Below, piece by piece: positions 48,811-60,118 of a DNA stretch of 64,000 nt. The stretch covers positions 33,823,000-33,886,999 of the forward strand of contig OY282607.1 in the NCBI GenBank assembly GCA_958298945.1. The letters are read 5' to 3'. The notes under the pieces were generated by a model. It worked only from the letters and a program-made list of their open reading frames with translations, ran no database searches and had not been told where the DNA came from. Numbering within the stretch: position 1 is the stretch's first letter; each line of letters opens with the position of its first letter. The position numbers were made by a program, and so were the translations under genes. Source of the DNA: Atherix ibis. Its lineage: Eukaryota; Arthropoda; Insecta; Diptera; Athericidae.

Positions 48811-51110
48811 CCTGACGAACTCCAGCAATCTCTTTTTTCGATATTTCTTTCTACACATTGGCAAAACATCATTAAGCCAGTCTACTCAACAACCATTCCG
48901 CAATTTTGTGCAAGGAGGCTCTTGCGAACTTCGACAATTTCCATTTTTTTAAAAACAGGACAATTTCCATTGTGGAGTTACTAGACCCAACAACTTTTTT
49001 CCAAAGTCCTCTCTCTAATTATCTAAAATAATTTAATTTGCTCCACAAAATTTATTAGCCTCCGATTTTTGTTCGTCAAGTTGCATGGCAAACTACACAT
49101 GCAGGCCACATGATATCTCCAAATAACATATTGGTCGTGGAGCTATAAAACAGCCTCTAACTCTTGTCTCAGAGACCTTACATAGAAAAAAAACTTTTCA
49201 AAATCTTTTGTGCAGAATATTTTTATTAAAAAGTTTTGCAAAGCAGATTGGAGCAATAAAAGAGTATAATTTTTATTGTGCAGAAAAGAGCCGCTACAGA
49301 AAATATGCGCTTTTTTACTGACTGGATTCAAATGTAATTGAATTTGTCTTTTATCGCTCAACCAATTTTTATTTTATTCAAAGCTCCTTTAATCAAGAAA
49401 ATATTGTCGTACTTTTTTATGAACTTCAGAATGCAATTCACCTTCGATACGATTAACTGCAGCGTATGATATTCTTTCTTTTGAGCGTGTGGAAACGCTT
49501 TGAATTCGTTCGAATTATGGCGGATTATGTTTTTCATCGAATACAAAGTCATATTTACACATATACCTATTTCTATGGTTATATTTATTATATATTAGAA
49601 CGCATGCACAAATGATGAAAGGGGATGATTTAAGTGACTTTAAAGTCTGGTGTAGTCTTGTTTGAGGGAAAATAAAATTAACTGAAAACCAAAAACGTAC
49701 TCGTAAAAGTGAGAGTATGACTTCTGTGGTTGGTGATGCATTCACAAAAACATTTTAGATTGCGTTTCACAAAATGAAAGTAATATTATTGTGTACATAC
49801 TATTGGCAGTCATATCGATACTAGTACCAGCCGGATATGATGTTCATAAAACGAACAAAAGGTTGAGAGGGAATGTGATAAAGTAAATTGAATTTTATCG
49901 ATTGTCTTCGTTTTTCACAATTGGAATTTTGTTCGATCATCAGCGTATTCAGAATGGATTTCTTCGTATTCTATCTCCAATTTCGATTCGAATATTTGTA
50001 GACCTGGGGTTAACTTATATTCTAACTATTCTTTAGTAATTTATTATTTTGCATATGCTGAGTTTTCAACTATTTCGATAACCTTCCATACCGTTGGTAC
50101 GTTTGTCATACGTTCAATTGGGCAATATTGCTGATAGTAATGCTTTCCAATTCGAATGAATATCAGTATAAAAGCTCACTAGGTACAAATACCAAATGTT
50201 GTTAAAAAATATGAGAATATTCATCTTGAGACAAAAAAAAATAAGTTCCGACTAGACGCTATTCATTTCATCCGAGCTCCCCACATCAGAAGACATATCC
50301 ATGACATGCCAATGGAGATGTGCTCTTCTTCCAAATTGGAATTGAAACCAAATATTGTCAAGTATACAGTAAAGTACATATTGAAAGAGTTTTTCTTGTC
50401 GTACACAGCATCAAAACCGAATTGTTTGCATATTCATAACAAAACCAAATTAAACTCAATTGGAGATACGTAGATATCGAGATACTTGAAGTTACTTGTA
50501 ATTTGAGTTTCATCAAAAATAATGACCTAAGATATATTTTAGGTCATACCAAATACTATTTGAACTTCTAATACAACTTTTGTCAAATACAACAAAATTT
50601 CACTAATACTCGTATTCCATTAACGAATTGATTAAATTCTCTCCACTTACATTTTAGTTACATAACCTATTTACGTTGGCACAATCGGTGTAATTTTCTG
50701 ATTAAGCCAATAAAATTGACAATAAGTTCTAAAATACAAAAAAAAAATTAATTTTCTACATCATTCTTCAACTAATGTCCTGCACTTCCGTCAGAAATAA
50801 GGGTACAACAAGCTTCTTCCGGATTTTGCCCCCAATACTAACTTCAAATGAACCAGTTCCCAATTGGAAGCAAATTTTTTCGAATGTCAAGTTGAATATT
50901 ACCAATGTTAAGGTCATAATTTTTTATATAAAATTGCTTACGTTCAGCATAGTCGTAGGTCTTACGTTCAGCATAGTCGTAATTCTTCGCACCACGATAA
51001 CTCAGGTCATTTAAAGATAATTAAACGATATTTTCTCGATATGAAAATCAAGACCACTGCGTACTTGACGCAGATATTCTGAGTGTCGTTAAATTAAGAT
51101 AAGTTTGACA
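48811..51110. other. Intergenic stretch, no gene supported
   Basis: Contains the 49190-49300 partner of the 46108-46215 repeat. A small palindromic word (atgacctaa, 8 bases, ttaggtcat) lies at about 50521-50546. A direct repeat of ttacgttcagcatagtcgta occurs at about 50939 and 50963. Otherwise nothing recognised. Confidence 0.45.
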
Positions 51111-51119
51111 TTTAACTTT

Positions 51120-51870
51120 TCTTATCTACATATTTTCGGCATAGACCTGGTTTTTCAAAAGTTGACAATCCCTCATTTCGAGTTTCTAATTTAATTGCAC
51201 ATTGCTTATATTCTACATGGGCGTAGGTCTTAAAACGTAAACAATTTACATTTCCTCGAAGCCCCGATTTTGTTTGCCTGATCTTTATGATATTGCCATG
51301 TATAAACAATGTCCAATCTTGAGATAGTGTTTTTGTTGGCATGTTATTTACTTGTACGTTCGGTATGGACAAAGGCTTATGTAATTATAAGTAATGCATG
51401 ACCTTGAGAGGTCTTGATCATTTTTTGCACCTGGACGTAGGACTTCAAATATACGTAATGCCTGATTTTCACTTCGTAATTTATTGGCGACAAATTTACT
51501 TCCGGCATAAACGTCGATCTTTAAAGGTATGGAATACCTGCCCACGAGTGTTTGAATTTCTTTTGCCTGATCTCTACGTGCCAATATTTTTGTTCCAAAA
51601 TTTTCTTTTAGTATGGACTTACCTCTTCAAATAAAGACAATGCCTGATCTTTCCTTTTTACAATTTTATACCAAATTATGGATCCAGTGGATTTTTTTCT
51701 GTAAGAATTAATGTTTCATTAAATTGTTCAGATACAGCATGTACCTAACTTTTTAAAGGCAAATAATGTCTTTCTTTAAGGTTCTAATTTTTTAGACATT
51801 GCTCCCTTACTAAATGGACGTAGGGCTTCAAAGGTAAGGAAAGTCTGACCTACAGTTTGCGTTTATTTTT
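51120..51870. repeat. Degenerate tandem array with spacing of about 70-100 bp
   Basis: A loosely conserved block, roughly ggcgtaggacttcaaa followed by gtaatgcctgat, recurs near 51137, 51221, 51361, 51434, 51503, 51612, 51740 and 51820. Examples are ggacgtaggacttcaaatat then acgtaatgcctgattttc (51435), agtatggacttacctcttca then gacaatgcctgatctttc (51611), and ggacgtagggcttcaaaggt then aaagtctgacc (51819). Spacing varies from about 70 to 140 bp, so some units are missing or too diverged. Two minus-strand frames cover part of it (51112-51372, 51348-51584), but the repeat looks DNA-level, not coding. It may extend left to about 50930. Confidence 0.6.
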
Positions 51871-53289
51871 TGCTTGCTCTTTTTTTTTTATAGAACATTG
51901 CTTGAGATTGCATTTTCTTTGTACCAAAATTAATATTAGCAGAGCGATCACGCTAGATCTTTAAATGCGTGATCACACGGTTAACTACCTAAGCTTTCGT
52001 CAAATTAAATAATATTTTATTTACATCTATGAGTGCACAGAAACGACAAAATCATACCAAATTCCAACATAGTAAAATTTTACAGTCTTTCATGGAACTA
52101 TTTTATTTCGAAAGCATATTTATTCATAAGCTTACTAATCAAAAATTATCGATTTTGTTTATTATTTTAATAATTTTGGTTAACAATAACTTTACGGTTT
52201 TATTATTGCATATTTAAATTTTGATTTCGCTACAATAACAAATGCTCTTTTCTAGAAACTGAACTCATTTATTTCACTAATGAATCTATAAATATTGTTT
52301 TTGAGAATGTTTCAAATAATTTCCATGTCTCAGCAGCATAATTTGTCTGTGCCATATTTCGGTTGTGGGCATCATCATCAAACCAAATTGTCGCAGGTGT
52401 TTCACAATCGTCCGTCTTTCCGTGATATTGTTTTCACGTTCAAGTCGATTCAAATTCATTTTAAATTGAAATTAACCCAAACAAACAAAAAATATCGCCG
52501 TATTTATTCTCACTTTTATCGTTCTATTCAGGTATTTTTAGCTGTTCCGAATTTCCAGATGTCTGGGCTTATTTACACAATCAGCTATTATAAATAACAC
52601 ATTTGAGGGTGTGAGCTTTTACTATTCTTTAAAATTATAGGTTAAAATTTCCTTTAAATATAATTGCTGTTATTTACAATATTTCATTTTAATTACTTCA
52701 TAATTTAATGTGTTATAAAAATCGTCTTTCATTTTGAAATAATTTGTGCTATTTATTAAAGCAAGATCTTATCTATTGAAGTTATTTATTAATTAAAAAT
52801 GTATTTAGCCATCGAAATAAAAAAAGAGATACTGGAAATTTTTATATGAAAAAATAAAAGAAAATCTTATTAGTCTCTCATTTTGTTGCCTACTACCGTC
52901 GGAATTGGCATATGCTCAGTCAGCACACATATGTGTAGAACTGTACTTGTAATAGACTTCACCAGCCTAGCTTCCTGGATACAGTTAGTTGCACTTCACA
53001 TGCTCGTCTTTCACCTCCACTTAAACTTGATACATTGCTTAAATTGCCTCATGCAGTCGAACTCTCACACGCTTTTCACTCCTTCTGATGAACCTATTTC
53101 GTTGTCTTCTAATATCAAGTCGACTTAGCTACTAACTATACTATTTTCTACAATCAAAACCTACCTCCTGTAGGTCAATCCATCCGTCAGTTCAAACAAG
53201 CAATCCATCTGTCAATTCCTATACGATAAGCTGTCGAATATGCTTCCTTCTGGTGCCAACTCTCAATCATCTACATCCAGCACAGGTAC
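51871..53289. other. Intergenic stretch, no gene supported
   Basis: AT-rich up to about 52870. Positions 52880-53280 are GC-richer, of the kind seen in the LINE relics, with an 81-codon plus-strand frame (52883-53128) that I do not recognise. A 100-codon plus-strand frame at 52295-52597 also lacks a known motif. Confidence 0.45.
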
Positions 53290-53590
53290 AAGCATGCTAA
53301 CAGTCAGTAACCAATAACAAGCCAGGAACCCTAACTGTTGGTAGCAAGGCCTACCTTAACCTTTACTATCTATAATAGCATCTTGAATATTTGGTATCTC
53401 TTACCCCTTGAATGCAAACTGTGCCCGCGATGTAGGTATTAACCACAGTCACCACGTTTCAGCCAAAGGCAACACCTCACCTTGGTGGGGAACGGTGTAG
53501 AATTTTTTTATTTAAGAATACGTGGTCGGTACTTCCACTCAAAGAGCTATAGTAAATTCGCCAAGACCCGCTATCCCCAGCACCGAGATA
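53290..53590 (-). mobile_element. R1-like LINE 3'-UTR fragment, third copy
   Basis: Matches 12465-12690 and 18840-19205 in order and orientation: ctaactgttggtagc, aggcctacctta, ttaaccacagtcaccacgtt, gcaacacctcacc and agcaccgagataa. No coding part is present. Its right edge lies directly against a mariner relic whose reading stops there, which suggests insertion into that mariner, but the far side of the mariner was not found beyond the left edge. Confidence 0.75.
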
Positions 53591-53960
53591 ACAACCTCTT
53601 AAATGGTATTTGATTTTGGGGAGCAAAAAAAAAGTTACGCAGACTTTGATAAGGTAAAAACTCATTGATGGAGATTGCAAAGCGCGTTGTCATGGTGGAG
53701 CGTCCAGCTGTCTGCAATAGACGATATGAATATAACAAACCCTTTTTTTAACCTTTCAAAAACTTCCATATAAAAACAAGTCCTTGAAAAACTCCACATC
53801 GATGTGGAGTTCCCCGTCTTCCTGAGCGGGGATCGTTTTCCACTGCTTCTCAGCCCTCCAACCAAAAATATTTCTGCTCTTAAGAAGGAATATTCGCCAT
53901 AAATTCGTAACGACGTTTTGCAAGTCAAACTCATTTAACAAGCTTAACATAAAATTTGAT
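53591..53960 (-). pseudogene. Mariner transposase relic M4
   Basis: Read on the minus strand. About 53755-53660 gives ERLKKGFVIFISSIADSWTL followed by HHDNALCN, matching the region before and including the second catalytic aspartate (D codon at 53689-53691) of mariner transposases. After a frame change, 53640-53595 gives VCVTFFLLPKIKYHLRGC, matching APCDFFLFPK.KYHLRGC with the third aspartate lost. About 20 residues between these motifs are missing. Further upstream (towards 53960) no motif is certain. The reading ends where the R1-like fragment begins. Confidence 0.68.
53791..53810. repeat. Perfect 20 bp palindrome
   Basis: actccacatcgatgtggagt reads identically on both strands. It lies beside the coding part of mariner relic M4. 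A palindrome this long is not expected often by chance in 64 kb, but no binding protein can be named. Confidence 0.95.
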
Positions 53961-56780
53961 GTTTTTTTCCGTAACACACCTGAAAGGTATATAAGACAAC
54001 AGTCAGAAGCTTCACGATCATGAGAACAATTGGAGACTTAACGTTTCGTGTAGATTATCTTGACAAATTAAAGAGAGATTTGGAAAAAGAGTTATTATAT
54101 CAAAGACCCACAACATATAATAGTTAAAAATAAAATTCTGGATTATAAGTTAAACATGATACGAATTATATAAAGGATGATGTTCTTCACTGAAAAGGTA
54201 AAGAAAGAACTTTTTGCTAAAAATCATTAATTTTGGTTATATTTAAATAAATTTGCCGATCTTTTTTAAATTATTCAACTTTTCAACGTATACTTGAAAA
54301 TGTTGAATTTAGAAATTTTTACCTATTCGATCGACCATTAATAAACGAGTACTTTACCGTTCAATAATAACTAGTTGACGGCCTTTTAGCAAAGAAAAGA
54401 AGGTTTTTAGAATGCATCCTTTTTTACAATAAATTTCAAGTAATAACAAAATAACAACGTTAAAAATAAAAGAAATTCTTTAATTGGAGTTTTTTTTGTT
54501 GTAAAAGTTTATGGTAGTCTACGATTGATGAAAAATTGAAAAATTATCCAACCATGTTAACTAAGGGAACATAAACGAACACCAGTCTTACTCGTATTTT
54601 GTGAAAACATCGAAAAACTTGTAGAAGGAAAGAAATCAATAAATTTTCATATTTACATATATAACCACTAATAGAGTCGAGTAGGCACTTACGTGTAAAT
54701 TTGGTAGTGCGTGTTTGGTGTAAATATTCCAGCCACAAATCTGTAATTTTCCTAACAACACATAATGATTATTATGATATTTGGCTCAACAGGACTAAAT
54801 AGGACCACTTTATACCAATTATATGCCTTCACTACCGAAACTACTTAAACTTGAAGTGAAATAGGATAAAACAAACGTTACTATTTGATGATAATAATAA
54901 ATTCGCGTTTAATTTAGTGGCGATAAAAAATTTACTACTAATACGGGAACGAATGAGGTGAAAATAAATCAACACATGATTAAGTAAAATGAACTTATTG
55001 TTAACGGGAGTGGGAAGATGGGGCGCTACTGACAATAGCTTACACGTATGCAGAATATCACTTTACCTTTAATAACTTGCAGAGCTTTGATAAGTTACCT
55101 TATTAAATAGTCAATGTATGAGTATCAAAATACAAGACAGTAGATACACATACTCGTACATATGTATGTAGGACGTTTCTATACTTTGAATAATTATTGT
55201 CTTTGTATTTGGATTCATTTCAGTTCCTTCAAAGTAACCATTATCAACATCTCGTTAAAATATGTGCCCATAAAATGGAAGGACTTCTACTGTTTCAACA
55301 CATGTCTGCCACCGAAATTGTTTTTGTTTTCCGGAATAGAAGCAAATAAGTCACTCTATATGCACGCAGCTAGTCAGTTGAGGACTGAAAACGACGTCGT
55401 TATGATCCGAAATTGCTCCAATATTTGGCTGCGAAGTCGTTTCCAGGAAGTTTGACCTACTTAGTGTGCTTCCATTATCTGCTAGTATCTATACGCATAC
55501 CTCATCGGAACTATTTTCATTTCTTCCGAGAATATTAGTTCTTTTGATAAATTTTCTTAGAAAATTATCCTCTCACTCTTTGGGTTTTCCAGTTCCTCTA
55601 ACAACTCATTCAAGGATAACTAAAATATTCAAACTTGACCTTTTCAACTTCTCCTAATCTATTTGTAAATCGTCAGTATCCTCATAACAATTATCTTTAC
55701 AGTTTTCCATAATATAAAATTAGTAGTAAATATTATCACCAAAAATTCCTAACAACTTTCTAAAAGCATTCATACCAGCCGATTTAAATGGAAAGCAGAA
55801 TTTCAACGAAAGAGGTCATCTTTTGACAATAGTGACTTCACCAACTCATAACCAGAAGCTACAGGCTGGCTAAATGTTATTTAATCTAAAACATATCCTT
55901 TTAATGGCGGTAAACTTGTAACGTATATAAAAATGCTGACGCATTTATTCTACTTCATCATCTTCGCCATCTTCTTGAAGTCTGTAATTTTGCTATAAAT
56001 GCTTGACTATTTTTTTTTACTGCTATTGTTGTTACTGCTACTACTAGTATTTTATATCCTTCATTGGAAAAATGGTATTAAATTTTCTGCAATGAACGTA
56101 TCACTAAGAAACGATAAAATAGGATATTGAAAATGGCGAATAGCTGAGTCGATTCACTGATAGAATACGTAAAAAGTTTTATGACCGGAGCTTTGGTGAT
56201 TTTATTAACCACAAAAATAGGAGCAGAGAAGTTAGTCGTATATAAATGCAAAAGGTGCACCGATGATGGTTTTTGTTGTATTGTAGGCTTGAATGAGTAC
56301 GAAATGCGACGCCACATTTTATGAATCGATCGAATTGTCTATCTAGTACTAAGTCATAAAATAATTTTCAAATTAGATCGCACATATTTAAGTTTTTGTA
56401 GTAATCTAATGATTTCTATTGTATAAAAAGACAGCTTTCTAATAAAAGAACAAGTACGTGCTCATTTCTAATCAATAAAAATTAAAAATATTAATTATTT
56501 CATATACCCATCCTAGAAGCTTGAATCAATCAATATTCTTTTCAGAATTTATTCATTTGAAATAATCTCTCAGATTATTAGCCAAGAAAGTGGTAAAAAA
56601 GAAACATTTTGGATCATTAGGAATAATTTATTTCTAATGAGACTATTTTATAGCACCACAAACATGAGGCCATTTGGTAACTTCACGGTTCGTATATTTA
56701 AGCGTTGCCAGCTTCCAAATGTAATCTGAAGGATGTAAATAGAGGCCCACAACGGAACAATTCCTAGTCCAAAAAAAATA
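53961..56780. other. Intergenic stretch, no gene supported
   Basis: Open frames of 60-97 codons (for example 55162-55455 plus) have no recognisable domain. A tatataag word at 53988 precedes a 35-codon ATG frame at about 54021, too little to call a gene. No repeats noticed. Confidence 0.4.
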
Positions 56781-58039
56781 CAGGGTGCTTTTTAAGTCCC
56801 AGGTTTGGCCGCCATTTTGATTCGAGTTTGTTTGGCCGTCATTTTGATTTGGATGACATTTGTGTGTCAGCATTTGACAGTCGCAGAGAGTGGTCGATAA
56901 CAATTTATCATGGAGCATCTAACACCACAACAACATGTTGAAATTATTAAAATAATTGCTCAATTGTAAATACGGGGAAAAAATTATGTGACTCTTTTCA
57001 TTTTTTGAGCATGTAATGAATAATTTTGAAAATATGCATATACTGGCATACTATTCAGCGTGTAATGAAAAATTTTGGAAAATGTTTATTCTGAAAACAT
57101 TGGCGCAGTGAATGTCCCAGTACCTCTCACTAACGCCGTGCACAAAAATTGGGAATATCTGACCTAACAGCTGGAAGCAAATGATCATGAACGGCTTTGA
57201 GACGGGAGTGCTCGAGTTTTACAGCTCGGTATAGACAACTACGATTTTTGGCAAAAATCATTATGAGCGACGAAGCACACTTCGACTTGCCTAGCTTTGT
57301 TAATAAACAGAGTAGTCGCTATTGTAGAGTAACTGTATGGTCCGGCATTTGAGCCGGCGGCACCATTGGGCCATATTTCTTTCAGGATACTGGAGGCAAT
57401 GCTGTAACAATTACTGGTAAAAGCTATCGGGACATGATGGAAAATTTTCTTCTGCGCGAATTGGATCAATTAGGCCTACAGAACATGTGGTTCCAACAAA
57501 AACGGTGTCACATCACACACAACTCGTGCTACGATGCAAATTTTGAGAGAAATTTTTCCCGGTTCATTAATGACGAAAAGTGGTAATATCGACTGACCCC
57601 TACGATCCCCTGATTTAAATACTCATGATTTCTTCGTATGGTAGTACTTGAAGAAGAAGGTGTACTCTAAAAAACCAATCACAACCTCGAGTCTTCAAGA
57701 CAACATTCGAAACAAAATTGCTGAAATAACACCAGAAGTCTGTGAAAATGTTATGAAAAATGTGCTTGAATAATTGATCTTTCACTAAATGATCTTCTAT
57801 TTCTACATTTCCAGCATGTTTTTGGCGTCCTGCCTGACACCGCCACTCCATCAAAGCGATAGGGCCTATCTCATCTATGACCACAGTAGACTTCCTTATC
57901 CATATGAACAAAATTTTATTTGCCATTTCAATCTCAAAAGGATATTGCTCTATAATCTGCAAAAAAAGAAAATATAAAAAATTTAAAATAAACAAGTTGT
58001 GACTTTTTTAGACCCTTTATTTTTTTAGTGCCCACCCTG
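56781..58039 (+). mobile_element. 'cagggtg'-ended Tc1/mariner relic (element G1)
   Basis: Bounded by TA at 56779-56780 and 58040-58041. Left end cagggtgctttttaagtccc; right end, read inward, cagggtgggcactaaaaa. Coding starts at the ATG near 56910 (MEHLTPQQHVEIIKIIAQL, then a stop). At 57263-57300 it reads MSDEAHFDLPSFVNKQ (first Asp kept). At 57310-57460 it reads VTVWSGI, GPYFFQDTGGNAVTITGKSY and RDMMENFLLRELDQLGL. WFQQKRCHITHN follows, where relatives have WFQQDGA, so the second Asp is lost. HDFFVW near 57628 keeps the third Asp. Then TTSSLQDNIRNKIAEITPEV-like text ends near 57770. Many stops. About 215 bp of RTE-like sequence sits near its 3' end. Sister copy at 62494. Confidence 0.85.
57776..57990 (-). 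mobile_element. RTE-like fragment inside element G1
   Basis: This stretch has no counterpart in the sister element at 62.5 kb. On the minus strand it reads MEWRCQAGRQKHAGNVEIED, resembling the RTE tail pattern RR.GR.K.RW.D.VE.D. At the DNA level the reverse complement of about 57805-57850 aligns with 48685-48735 (shared ccaaaaacatgctgg with matching flanks), in the RTE-like fragment there. The open frame runs on for 126 codons across the antisense of G1 and should not be taken as a gene. Edges are approximate. Confidence 0.5.
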
Positions 58040-58041
58040 TA

Positions 58042-58520
58042 TCGATGCTATACATTTGTTTCCTCACAAAACCACACACAAAATCCGTAATATTTCCAAA
58101 AATAAATTTCAATTTCATCAAAATTAATCGTACTTTTTAGTATAACAATCATAATTTCTCGAATGAAGAATAGCAATCGATTAAAATAAAGAAATATTTT
58201 AAGAACTTATTAAAAACTTTTTTGTAATTAGTTTGTATAAAATTGATTTTGTAATTTATTTTGTTTAGAAACTTTTTTAGTTCAGTGCAGATTGTTAGTT
58301 TACTAGTAGTTGAGAAGAGTTTCAGAAACAAAACAAAAAGTTACTATATTTTAAATAGGAAAGAAGTATCGCCTGTGAAGCGCACCTTTCGTGAACCTTT
58401 TATAAAATTACTTAAATGTACAAATTCTCTGCTAAAATAATTAAGAGTTACAGAAACTCTTGATTAACTTCCAATTGAATTAAAAGTGCTAGCAAATTAT
58501 ATAGCAAAAACTCTGAGTAA
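58042..58520. other. AT-rich stretch, nothing recognised
   Basis: Low-complexity AT-rich DNA with a 60-codon minus-strand frame of Lys/Phe/Ile-rich composition. Confidence 0.45.
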
Positions 58521-58523
58521 GGG

Positions 58524-58814
58524 TTGCAGCACCAAGTAAGTAATTACCCGACTTTGGTGCCGAAAGTTTGCTTCTTCGAATACCTTTCAGCAAATTATTC
58601 GTTGCCCTACCTTAATATTGATCCGTTGAACGAAAAAGTTTTTATTGCGCAACTTTATTATTCAAATCTAGGAGCTAATGGAAACCAATCGCATTTGTTA
58701 TTCGTTGCTCATCATATTCCTCTTGCAGAAACTTTCTCTCAAAATAACATTGAGGAATTTTTATTTTGTTCACGACTATTTAAGTTATATTGTTTAATTA
58801 GTTTTTTTTATTAA
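58524..58814 (+). other. Unassigned open frame running into duplicated block B
   Basis: A 96-codon frame with balanced, protein-like composition (for example NIDPLNEKVFIAQLYYSNLG and HLLFVAHHIPLAETFS), unlike the Lys/Phe/Ile-rich noise around it. It opens just after a TAA and has no ATG at its start, so if real it would be an exon or a broken element. A possible splice acceptor (gggttgcag) lies at 58521-58529. Its last 20 or so codons fall in the duplicated block starting at 58751; the copy at 47080 keeps only that end. No family recognised. Confidence 0.2.
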
Positions 58815-59229
58815 ATGACTGCATTTATTTATTCGCAACTAAAAACAACAAAATTCTAATTATATCTGCATATGTAAGCAAATTCGAACTAGAACTTTTG
58901 ATGGATTTAATAAAAGTTAGCGGATACAAATATAATTTTTTTTTTGTATTTCATTTTGGTCTATAATTATTACTCATTGTGGTAGTATTTTAACATAATT
59001 TATTTCTATTTAATATTAAATTTAAAAACCTAGAAAAAGAGTTATTTCTCTTTGAGTAGGACTCATTCTATTGTGGAACCCTTAATCCCATCAATTCCTT
59101 AGCAAAATTCTCATTTAAACCGCTATCTAACGTTCGTTCAGTTTCTTTAGGGAAACACGAAACATGGAGTCGCCAAATGGCCTCAAGCAAGTGGCGCTAT
59201 AGAAAGTCTTCACAGTGATCTTACATATA
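58751..59229 (+). repeat. Duplicated block, copy B, flank portion
   Basis: Direct copy of 47080-47620 with small deletions. It ends at the TA before the mariner at 59230. Upstream similarity stops exactly at tgaggaatttttattttg, and there is no orphan mariner terminus on this side. Confidence 0.92.
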
Positions 59230-60116
59230 CGAGGTCTGTTCAAAAAGTATCGCGAATTTTGAATTTCCGCGGGTTACGTCTCAATTTTTTGTGGCGTTAT
59301 GTTGGTACTCATGTCTCTCACTTATGTCGACAAGTTCGGCCATTTTGAATGTTCAGTTAATTTTTGATAGCTGCTTTGCTTGCACGTGTTTTGGCTCTTC
59401 TTCGATTTTTGCTCAATTTCGACCAAAAACAGCATCGCATTAACATTGCTAAGGAGCTGTTGGACTCTGTTTGCGACGACCCAAATTTGCTCCAGAGGGT
59501 CATAACTGGTGACTTATCATGCGTATATGGTTATAACGTATAAACTATAGCTGATTCAAACCAATGGAAGCTGCCGCACGAGCCAAGACCGAAAAAAGCG
59601 CCAAGACCGAAAAAAGCACCAAGTTCGGTCGAATGTGAAGGTTTTGCTTACAGTTTTCTTCGATTGCAGGGGCGTGGTGCATCATGAGTTTTTGCCACAG
59701 GTTAGAACGGTCCATACGGAATATTACCTGCAAGTTATGTGGAAACGCCCGGATTTGTGGAATAACAAAAATTGGCTTTTGCCATTTTTGGCCAAAAACA
59801 ACACATTAATAATGCCGCACCCATCGTATTCCCCAGATCTGCCCCCCTGTGACTTTTTCTTGTTCCCGAAACTGAAGATCCCCATGAAAAGACGACTTTA
59901 CGCTACGATTGAGGAGATAAAGACGGCATCGAAGGAGGAGCTGAGCAAGATCACAAAAAATAATTTTTTGAAGTGCTTCGAGGATTGAAGAAAACGTTGG
60001 CATAAGTGTATAATATCTGGTGGGGATTATTTTGAAGGGGCAAAATAGATATTCATGAAGAAATAAATAATTTATGAAAAAATACAAAATTCGCGATACT
60101 TTTTGAACAGACCTCG
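59230..60116 (+). mobile_element. Internally deleted mariner, copy B (887 bp)
   Basis: TA at 59228-59229 and 60117-60118. The terminal inverted repeats are better preserved than in copy A: cgaggtctgttcaaaaagta on both ends read inward, matching for about 28 bp. The coding remnant has the same deletions as copy A: the DNA-binding half is gone and NKNWLLPFLAKNN again lacks the block with the second catalytic Asp. It differs in keeping more sequence around QWKLPHEPRPKK, in an 18 bp tandem duplication there (KAPRPKKAP), and in a shortened segment QVMWKRPDLWNN. The first motif reads GDLSCVYGY, the third Asp is kept (LPPCDFFLFPKLK), and the C-terminus ends KCFEDW followed by a stop. Non-functional. 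Confidence 0.92.
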
Positions 60117-60118
60117 TA

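Noticed and set aside
51112..51584. Two minus-strand frames of 86 and 78 codons as a repeat-containing protein
   Set aside because: The periodicity is at DNA level with variable spacing that does not preserve a reading frame.
53988..54125. tatataag followed by a 35-codon ATG frame, as a small gene with a TATA promoter
   Set aside because: The spacing to a plausible start site is too short and the peptide has no features; AT-rich DNA yields such words often.
57615..57995. 126-codon minus-strand open frame with a good polypyrimidine tract and AG just upstream
   Set aside because: It overlaps the antisense of transposon G1 and an RTE-like insert. The splice-acceptor look is an ordinary T/C run, and the frame has no protein domain of its own.
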